19,485 nt of DNA from Nitrosomonadaceae bacterium. Lineage in GTDB: Bacteria > Pseudomonadota > Gammaproteobacteria > Burkholderiales > Nitrosomonadaceae. The notes beneath the pieces were generated by a model, which saw only the letters and a program-made list of their open reading frames with translations, was not told where the DNA came from and did not search any database. The stretch is taken from contig CANIWY010000013.1 in assembly GCA_947471695.1 (NCBI GenBank), positions 1 to 19,485 on the forward strand, read 5' to 3'. A program made the translations under genes and the position numbers. Shown one piece after another: positions 13,839-19,485 of this stretch (the stretch's first letter is position 1; each line of letters begins with the position of its first letter).

Positions 13839-16799
13839 ATGACAAAAAAAATGAAACTGGTCAGATCACTCTTTGGATTATCGTCCCCAAAAGATAAAGA
13901 TCCAGAAGACAATTCGTTCGAAACAATTCATTTAGAGATGAAGGGCGATCAGGAGAATGACACCACCCTGGAAGACTGGTCTGAGATGACATCCTCGATC
14001 GGAACCGAGGGCGAGACCGAGAAGAATGCCCGAATCAATGCTGAGAAAGAGGCCTTCAAGGAGGCACGTGCACGGATCACCGCAGACGCTCGTGCCAGAG
14101 TTGCAGCCGAAGCTCGTGCACGTGCAGAGGTCAATGCCACTGCGATGGCGAAGGCACGTGAGGGGGCAGAGACACGGGCAACCGAGGAGGCGAGAGCACG
14201 CGCTAAGTTAGAGTCCCAGGCGATGGATGTGGCAAGCGCTCGTTCGGAGACTGAGAGTCAGGCCCGTCAGGCGATGCAGGACCGTATCAAGGCCGAGCAA
14301 GAGGCCATCACACAGACCAAGGCCAAGATGCTGGCTGAGGCGCAGGCCAAAGAGAGTGTACAAGGACGGATCAGTGCAGAGAGCAAGACTCTTGAGCAGT
14401 CGAAGGTCAGGGCTGCTGCAGAGAGCAAATTCAAGAAAGCAGCAGAGATCAGGGCCAAGGTCGAGGAGGAGGCAACACTCATGGCACTGGCCACGACCGA
14501 GGCCTCTATCGCAGCAACCAATATGACTCAGATTAGGATCAAGGCCCAGGAAGAGGTCGAGATACTTGCAAAGGAACGTAGGGAGACTGAGTCCAGGGCT
14601 GCAGAAGAGATTCATATGAGGGCACGTGCTGAATCAGAGGCACTCGAGCACGCACGTATCAGAACAGCATCAGAGACCCGTGCCAGGGTTGCAGCAGAGT
14701 CCCGATTGAGGAATGAAGAACAGGCACGGATGATGGCAGATGCAAAGGCCGATGCTGAGAGTTCAGTCTCGATCGAGACCGAGGAGCGTCTTAAGGCAGA
14801 CTCACGCGTGGTCGAGGAGACCAATGCACGGATCAAAGTTGAGTCCGAAGCAAGGATTGCTGCCAATGCAAAGTCTAAGATTGAGAATGTAGCCAAGGGC
14901 ATGATTGAGTCCAGGATGCAGGCAGATATAGCAGCCTCCCAAGCGGCCGAGGCACGTATCCGTGCAGAGTCTCAGGCACAAGAAAATGCTCATGCACGGA
15001 CCCTAGCAGAGACCGCTGCAGAAATGGCCGCTCAGGCCAGATCTCAGACCGAGCTCGAGATGCTCGCTGCTATCCAGGAGAAGTCCAAGATAGAGGTCAT
15101 CGCTACCGAGGAGATGCAGGCTCGGATTAGGGCTGAGAGTCGTTCCGCGTTGGAGGCAAGATCACGTGCCGAGTCCGATGCCAAGGCCAAGTCGGCTGCA
15201 GAAGCCAGTGCCAGGGCCGAGGTCAGGGCACGTACCGCAGCAGAGGCGAGAGCTGAGGCCGAAACTGCTGCAGCCGAGGCAGCACAGGAGAGGGCTCACA
15301 TCGAGTCACAGATGGTCGATGAAGCCAGATCACGTGCTGAGATCGATCATGCAGCCAGACTATCGGTTGAGGCACGTCTGAAGGCAGAGCAGGAGATGAC
15401 AACACTGTCAGTCGCTAAGGCCCAGGTCGAATTGGCAGCAGCCAAGGCAGCTCAAGATCGAGCCGAAGCAGAAATGGCCGCCATCGAGGCAGCTCAGAGG
15501 TTAGCCATTGAGCATCAAGAGGCAGAGACCCTCGCACGGGTCAGAGCAGAAGCAGATACTCTGGCGATGGACGATGCTCGCGTCCGTGCTGCCTCTGAAA
15601 TTCGCGCTAAATTAGCTGCAGTGGCCCGCTCAAAGACTCAGCAGGAGGGAACCCGGCTTGCATTGGCACGTGAGATGGCAGAGATTGCCGCCACCCAAGA
15701 GGAACAATCAAAGATCGAGATGGAATCTAAGGCTGCAGAGAATGCGTGGCTACGTGCAGAGGCCGATGCCAAGGTCAAGGAAGCAGCACAGAACCGAGCA
15801 ATGGCCGATACACAGGCCCAGAAGGCCGCACTGGCAAGGGCTGAGGCTGAGGAGATGGCTGCATCTGAGGCCGCCTCCAGAGAGCGGGCTGAGAATCATG
15901 CGCTGAATAATCTGAAGATGAAGACCGAGGCAGATGCAAAAGCCAAGCAGGCTGCACTCGCACGCGCTCAGGCGGACTCTGAAGCTGAGTCCGTGGCACT
16001 GGCTAGGGCTGAAGCTGAGATGGCTGCAACAGCTGAGTCTGAGGCCAGGATTGTAGCTGAGACCCGTGCACTGGACGAGGCTAAGACTCGTATGTCGGCA
16101 GAGACGCTGGCGAAGGTCGCAGCACTGGCACGTTTACAGGCAGAGTCATCTGCAACATCAGCCTCTCAGGATCGGATTCAAGCCGAGAGCGCAGCCAGGC
16201 TCAAGGCTGAGTCAAGAATTCAGGCTGAAATAGCCGCACGAGAAGAATTGTCCTCGATCACAGGGATGGATGATATAGACGATGATGCCGATGATGAGTC
16301 CTATACTTACTCACCCAGCCGGGCCAATATCATCCCAATAACGAAGCCCGTCACGGACAATCAGAAAGGCTCCACATTAATAGATTCGACGGACACCTTT
16401 GAACCACACACAGGTAAAACGGAGAAACGAGCACGATGGCTCGCCGGTATTGCAGCCGGCCTAATTGCGGGTATCTTCTATGTATTCCCATTCAGTTCCG
16501 AGTTACCGCAAGTGGGATACGTTCAAGCAAAGAGTGTCATTCCGGATATGGCCGAGATCTCTAAATCAGACCTCCCCCACGAAAGTACGGTGGGGGATCC
16601 TGCGATGCTGTCAGCAAATGAGGAGCTCGTAGATCCTGGGATGTCGCTCTTAAATGCTGAACCGGAGGGTGTGGTCGCATCCTCAGACATCATCTGGAAT
16701 GGTTGGAAACTCTCGAGCGAGATGACCAATTACCATGGAGAGTCGGCCATGGTGAAGCCAGAGTCTCGTATCATCACCGCCTCCAGAAAGTCTTCCTGA
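13839..16799 (+). CDS. Long 28-residue-repeat helical rod protein with C-terminal membrane anchor, unknown function
   Basis: I do not recognise this 986-residue protein. Seen directly: a basic, partly hydrophobic N-terminus (MTKKMKLVRSLFGL) and an acidic linker to residue 64. Then come 26 units of exactly 28 residues (65-792), rich in Ala, Glu and Arg, with no proline or cysteine and four glycines by my count. A degenerate unit with an acidic patch follows (809-820). KTEKRAR (860-866) precedes a hydrophobic helix (867-885), and a ~100-residue polar tail ends the protein. Positive-inside logic puts the rod in the cytoplasm and the tail in the periplasm. AAGGAAG lies 12 bases before the ATG, a rather long spacing. 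No sigma-54 box was found upstream. It follows fliR by 142 bases and converges on the lipoprotein gene. Its neighbours suggest, but do not prove, a motility or cell-pole role. It resembles TolA-like or cytoskeletal coiled-coil proteins only in composition. Confidence 0.9.
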   Translation: MTKKMKLVRSLFGLSSPKDKDPEDNSFETIHLEMKGDQENDTTLEDWSEMTSSIGTEGETEKNARINAEKEAFKEARARITADARARVAAEARARAEVNATAMAKAREGAETRATEEARARAKLESQAMDVASARSETESQARQAMQDRIKAEQEAITQTKAKMLAEAQAKESVQGRISAESKTLEQSKVRAAAESKFKKAAEIRAKVEEEATLMALATTEASIAATNMTQIRIKAQEEVEILAKERRETESRAAEEIHMRARAESEALEHARIRTASETRARVAAESRLRNEEQARMMADAKADAESSVSIETEERLKADSRVVEETNARIKVESEARIAANAKSKIENVAKGMIESRMQADIAASQAAEARIRAESQAQENAHARTLAETAAEMAAQARSQTELEMLAAIQEKSKIEVIATEEMQARIRAESRSALEARSRAESDAKAKSAAEASARAEVRARTAAEARAEAETAAAEAAQERAHIESQMVDEARSRAEIDHAARLSVEARLKAEQEMTTLSVAKAQVELAAAKAAQDRAEAEMAAIEAAQRLAIEHQEAETLARVRAEADTLAMDDARVRAASEIRAKLAAVARSKTQQEGTRLALAREMAEIAATQEEQSKIEMESKAAENAWLRAEADAKVKEAAQNRAMADTQAQKAALARAEAEEMAASEAASRERAENHALNNLKMKTEADAKAKQAALARAQADSEAESVALARAEAEMAATAESEARIVAETRALDEAKTRMSAETLAKVAALARLQAESSATSASQDRIQAESAARLKAESRIQAEIAAREELSSITGMDDIDDDADDESYTYSPSRANIIPITKPVTDNQKGSTLIDSTDTFEPHTGKTEKRARWLAGIAAGLIAGIFYVFPFSSELPQVGYVQAKSVIPDMAEISKSDLPHESTVGDPAMLSANEELVDPGMSLLNAEPEGVVASSDIIWNGWKLSSEMTNYHGESAMVKPESRIITASRKSS
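14031..16214 (+). repeat. 26 tandem 84-bp units encoding 28-residue repeats
   Basis: The protein aligns as 26 gapless 28-residue units. By my count position 1 is R in 23 (R/K in 25), position 5 is E/D in 24, position 15 is R/K in 24, position 19 is E/D in 24 and position 22 is A in 23. Each unit consists of two related 14-residue halves, roughly R-I-x-A-E-S-x-A-x-E-x-A-x-A and R-x-x-A-E-T-x-A-x-x-A-A-x-A. At DNA level the 84-base units have diverged strongly, so the array is old and held by selection on the protein. Confidence 0.93.
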
Positions 16800-16819
16800 G
16801 AGGGCTCACAGAATGCTGT

Positions 16820-16836
16820 GGAGGGGTCATCCCTCC
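16820..16836. terminator. Possible hairpin between convergent genes
   Basis: GGAGGG (16820-16825) and CCCTCC (16831-16836) form a perfect 6-bp GC-rich stem with loop GTCAT. It lies in the 71-base gap between the convergent repeat gene and lipoprotein gene. No T-run follows on either strand. The position suits a bidirectional terminator, but the evidence is only the stem. Confidence 0.35.
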
Positions 16837-16870
16837 CCTGATCACGTGCTTTGATAACGAGAGTTGGAGA

Positions 16871-17404
16871 CTATCTGACCTGTATCACGCTCTGAGCGAC
16901 CCTCTGTGAGATCAGGAACATGGTATCAATTCCCTCTGTGAACTCCATCACCGTATAACTCGAATAACCATACCTTCTGGTAATCAGTTCTGCATGTCGA
17001 TAGATCACCTGTGCAGCCTCACCATCACCGCCCGCAGTAAAACGCTTCCTACGGACTTCGATTCTAAAAAGTTTCTCCCCAATCCGAGTCTGCTCGATCG
17101 ACCATCCTGGGACTAACTGCTCAATCACCACATTAGTGACCGCACCCAGGGTACTAGCCAGTGCGCCCTTCACATTCTCCGCGATTGGATCCTCCGGCAA
17201 GGCAGGCTTTTCGGGAAGGATGCGTGTTGTCTTGTTTAAGGGCGCCGGTTTAGAGACGGCATCAGGGACTTCCATGATGGCAGTCTGTTGGACCGGGATC
17301 GCACTACACCCTGCCAAGACTGACACCATCAGAATCAACAGGTTTCGCTTTATTCCGGATACTGAGTCTGGCGGTGTGAATTGATTGAGTGGAGTCATTT
17401 CCAT
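16871..17404 (-). CDS. Putative small lipoprotein, unknown function
   Basis: 177 residues. After a short polar N-terminus, KRNLLILMVSVLAGC (19-33) is a lipoprotein signal with lipobox LAGC and lipidated C33. There is no Asp at +2 (the next residue is Ser), so outer-membrane sorting is expected. A Pro-rich linker (50-72) leads to a folded C-terminal domain (about 75-177). Its pattern FRIEVRRKRFTAGG, then a helix with YRHAELITRRYGYSSYTVMEF, faintly resembles small envelope lipoproteins in which an AAEL-type helix is followed by a Gly-Tyr/Phe strand. That is a weak resemblance, not an assignment. ATG 17404 is the first start; a second ATG two codons in is equally possible. Neither has a strong ribosome site. 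It follows flgL on the same strand after 47 bases, so a role at the flagellum or envelope is plausible. It converges on the repeat-protein gene. Confidence 0.8.
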   Translation of the reverse strand: MEMTPLNQFTPPDSVSGIKRNLLILMVSVLAGCSAIPVQQTAIMEVPDAVSKPAPLNKTTRILPEKPALPEDPIAENVKGALASTLGAVTNVVIEQLVPGWSIEQTRIGEKLFRIEVRRKRFTAGGDGEAAQVIYRHAELITRRYGYSSYTVMEFTEGIDTMFLISQRVAQSVIQVR

Positions 17405-17451
17405 CTTGTCTTATCCATAAAATTGAATGACCACCAAGTCATCCAACAAAG

Positions 17452-18651
17452 TTACATGTAATTAAAGAGTGATAGTCCAGAGACCTTGTTAAAGGCCTTC
17501 TGTGCCGCCTCGAGATAGGCCTGCTGTTGGTTCAGGTTCGAGATTGATTTCGCAAAATCTATATCCTGTAACTGAGACAGGGTCTGCTGGTACTGCTGAC
17601 TCAGATCGGACCCGATACTCTGCAATGAATCGACCTCTTGTAATCTTGAACCAACTGAAGCTCTATTGATCAGGACATGGTCAAGACCCTTATCCAGACC
17701 CTGAAGTGCAGCACTCAATCCATTAGAGAGTCTAGCGCTATCTGTCGGTGTGATGACAGGCGCCTTCAGGACCGCGATTAAATCCTCAACGGTCTTGAAG
17801 AGGCTCTGATTGCTGCTTGGACTCACGGTGAACTTGTCACCAACCGGGAGAGTCCCTGAAATATCGAGTTGGAGACCATCAAAACTGATCGCGTTGCCGC
17901 TCACATACTCTTGACTAGAGGCGACAATGGTCGAGGTCGTCGTATTCGTCACCTTGTATTGAGTAGGCGACGTAAACTCTATTTGATACGACTGCCCCGT
18001 CATGAGAGATGGATTGACCACTGTCCCGGAACTGATCACCCCATTACCTTTATTACTGGCATCTGGACCGGTCGCGAATACGCCATTACCGCTCTTGAAA
18101 GATTCGAATATATCGCTCCCAGAATTACTCAATGCAATCTGACGAGATGCGGACACCTGTACCATCCTCTGACCCTGATCACCGGCATACTGAACACCGG
18201 ATGGGGACTGAGAGAATGGCTTGGTAGTTCCCTGATAACCTGAGAAGAGGTAACGTCCGGAGCTATCGGTGGTATTTGCCTGTCCGATCAATTCCTCCAG
18301 GGAACTCTTCACCGTATCCGCGAGAATTGCACGATCACTCGGGCTCAATGATGCATTCCCTGCATAGACAGCCGTATCTCTCACATTCTGGATGAGGTCG
18401 GATATACCCCCTAAGATTGTGTCACTCAACTCTAAATTATTCTGTGCATTGGTCCGGTTCTGAGCATACTGAGTATTGATCGAGTCCGACTGAGAGATAT
18501 TGAGCACCTGGGCTGCCGCGATTGGGTCATCTGCCGGGGTCAGCAGCCGTTTTCCTGTTGAGAGTTGTTGCTGAGTCTTCTGCAAGATCTCCTGCTGCGC
18601 CGTTATAGATGCCAGGCTTTGCTCGTAGATGGTATTGGTGCTGAGTCTCAT
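17452..18651 (-). CDS. flgL: Flagellar hook-filament junction protein FlgL (HAP3)
   Basis: Joins the hook to the filament, assembling after FlgK and below flagellin. The 399 residues begin with the flagellin-like N-terminal helix MRLSTNTIYEQSL and STGKRLLTPADDPIAAAQ. They end with the matching C-terminal helix (NQQQAYLEAAQKAF, SLFNYM). Between about 188 and 283 lies an inserted beta-type domain (SYQIEF, YVSGNAISFDGLQLDISGTLPVGD in part) that is homologous to one in the neighbouring FlgK. No cysteine is present. AGGGGA is located a few bases before the ATG. The gene starts 10 bases after flgK, so the two are co-transcribed. Confidence 0.96.
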   Translation of the reverse strand: MRLSTNTIYEQSLASITAQQEILQKTQQQLSTGKRLLTPADDPIAAAQVLNISQSDSINTQYAQNRTNAQNNLELSDTILGGISDLIQNVRDTAVYAGNASLSPSDRAILADTVKSSLEELIGQANTTDSSGRYLFSGYQGTTKPFSQSPSGVQYAGDQGQRMVQVSASRQIALSNSGSDIFESFKSGNGVFATGPDASNKGNGVISSGTVVNPSLMTGQSYQIEFTSPTQYKVTNTTTSTIVASSQEYVSGNAISFDGLQLDISGTLPVGDKFTVSPSSNQSLFKTVEDLIAVLKAPVITPTDSARLSNGLSAALQGLDKGLDHVLINRASVGSRLQEVDSLQSIGSDLSQQYQQTLSQLQDIDFAKSISNLNQQQAYLEAAQKAFNKVSGLSLFNYM

Positions 18652-18661
18652 AGGATTCCCC

Positions 18662-19485
18662 TTACTTGAGTGCTAACAATGTGTCCCACAGTGTGCTTGA
18701 AATCTGCAAAATCTTGCCAGATGCCTGATAGGCTTGCTGGTAACGCATCAGACTGGTTGCCTCTTCATCCAGATTCACGCCAGACATTGACTGCTGAGCT
18801 AAATTAATTTGGGTCACCATACTCGCCGGGGCCTTACTGGTTGATTCCAACTCCCGAGTCTTATTCCCGATCTGACTCACGAGCTGTCCGTAGGTCGATT
18901 GGTAGGATGATGTACCTCCATTGAGCGTGTTCTTAGTCTGAAGTCCACCCAGTTGGAGTGCATTGCGGTTATCTGCTGATCCGCCGGTATTGGCGGATAC
19001 TACAAAGCTACCCCCAGCCGCGGGGGATCCTGTAATTTCTGCCGTCCAACCATTCACCGAGATGAGATTGGGGACGGTACTGTCATAGGTCTGGTTGTGA
19101 CTTGGATTCAAGGTGAAGATATCCCCCTCCGATGGGGTACCGGAAATCGTAACCTGGAGCCCGCCACAGCTGATTGGGTCGCCACTTACATAGGAGCTAC
19201 TGTAAGGGGAAGTAGGTGAAGCAGTGGCGGTCGATGTATCTATTACTTCATACAGACTGGAATCAAGTGGATCAAACTTAATCTGATAGGAGTGCCCGGT
19301 CAGAGTTGCAGGATCCGACACCGAGGCAGAGCTGACCACTCCAGTTCCAGCATTTCCCACACCCGCAGCAGTGACTGACACACCATTACCGCTACCGTTA
19401 TGGAGGGTCGATGCGGTGGAGTTGGGGGGTGAAGAGGCTGCAATGCCGATGGCCCCAGTGGTCTCATTGATGGTGACATTCACAC
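18662..19485 (-). CDS. flgK: Flagellar hook-associated protein FlgK (C-terminal part)
   Basis: The frame is open to the right edge of the window, so the N-terminal part of this HAP1 protein lies outside; about 274 codons are visible. The C-terminus has the family signature: MSGVNLDEEATSLMRYQQAYQASGKIL in part, followed by LWDTLLALK at the very end. Upstream is a Ser/Thr/Gly-rich beta region with a domain matching the FlgL insert (SYQIKF, YVSGDPIS, GGLQVTISGTPSEGD, FTLNPSHNQ). One cysteine (in PISCGGLQ) is unusual for an exported flagellar axial protein. A GTG at 19483 could be mistaken for a start, but the homology continues past it. flgL follows after 10 bases. Confidence 0.95.
   Translation of the reverse strand, partial: VNVTINETTGAIGIAASSPPNSTASTLHNGSGNGVSVTAAGVGNAGTGVVSSASVSDPATLTGHSYQIKFDPLDSSLYEVIDTSTATASPTSPYSSSYVSGDPISCGGLQVTISGTPSEGDIFTLNPSHNQTYDSTVPNLISVNGWTAEITGSPAAGGSFVVSANTGGSADNRNALQLGGLQTKNTLNGGTSSYQSTYGQLVSQIGNKTRELESTSKAPASMVTQINLAQQSMSGVNLDEEATSLMRYQQAYQASGKILQISSTLWDTLLALK

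Noticed and set aside
14208..14615. Antisense open frame of 135 codons within the repeat gene (and similar minus-strand frames at 14612-14902 and 14267-14521)
   Set aside because: These are shadows of the Ala/Arg/Glu-rich repeats. The biased codons suppress antisense stops. They show no ribosome site or recognisable protein.
14065..15670. At least seven CACGTG palindromes clustered in the repeat gene, considered as protein-binding sites
   Set aside because: They arise from the codons GCA-CGT-G for Ala-Arg-(Ala/Glu), which the repeats use often. Coding explains them.

Overview
The window is almost entirely a flagellar assembly locus of a polarly-flagellated-type Gram-negative bacterium, most likely a beta- or gammaproteobacterium. 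Four things point this way: a FleS/FleR (FlrB/FlrC-type) two-component pair; two near-consensus sigma-54 (-24/-12) promoters; a fliF-GHIJK / fliLMNOPQR gene order; and proteobacterial FlgK/FlgL sequences. Protein style leans towards Betaproteobacteria (Nitrosomonadales-like), but this is an impression and cannot be settled from the window.

Layout. On the minus strand at the left edge, fleS (sensor kinase) and fleR (sigma-54 activator, cut by the window edge) overlap by ATGA. They are divergent from a plus-strand run: fliF, fliG, fliH, fliI and fliJ, tightly overlapping behind a sigma-54 promoter. fliK follows behind a second sigma-54 promoter. Then come fliL, fliM, fliN, fliO, fliP, fliQ and fliR. 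These encode the MS ring (FliF), the C-ring switch (FliG, FliM, FliN), the export ATPase complex (FliH, FliI, FliJ), the hook-length ruler (FliK), the stator/basal-body protein FliL and the export-gate core (FliO to FliR). fliE, which commonly precedes fliF, is not in the window.

After fliR lies the most unusual gene: a 986-residue ORF (13839-16799) with no family I recognise. By my count, residues 65-792 are 26 consecutive units of exactly 28 residues with no insertion or deletion and no proline. An acidic patch, a single transmembrane segment (about 867-885) and a ~100-residue C-terminal tail follow. This predicts a very long cytoplasmic helical rod anchored in the inner membrane near its C-terminus. 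It is the best candidate for an undescribed component.

The right part is on the minus strand: flgK (3' part only), flgL, and a gene for a small unrecognised lipoprotein converging on the repeat gene. These three look like one operon (gaps of 10 and 47 bases). FlgK and FlgL share a visibly homologous inserted domain. No RNA gene, CRISPR, insertion sequence or phage feature was seen.
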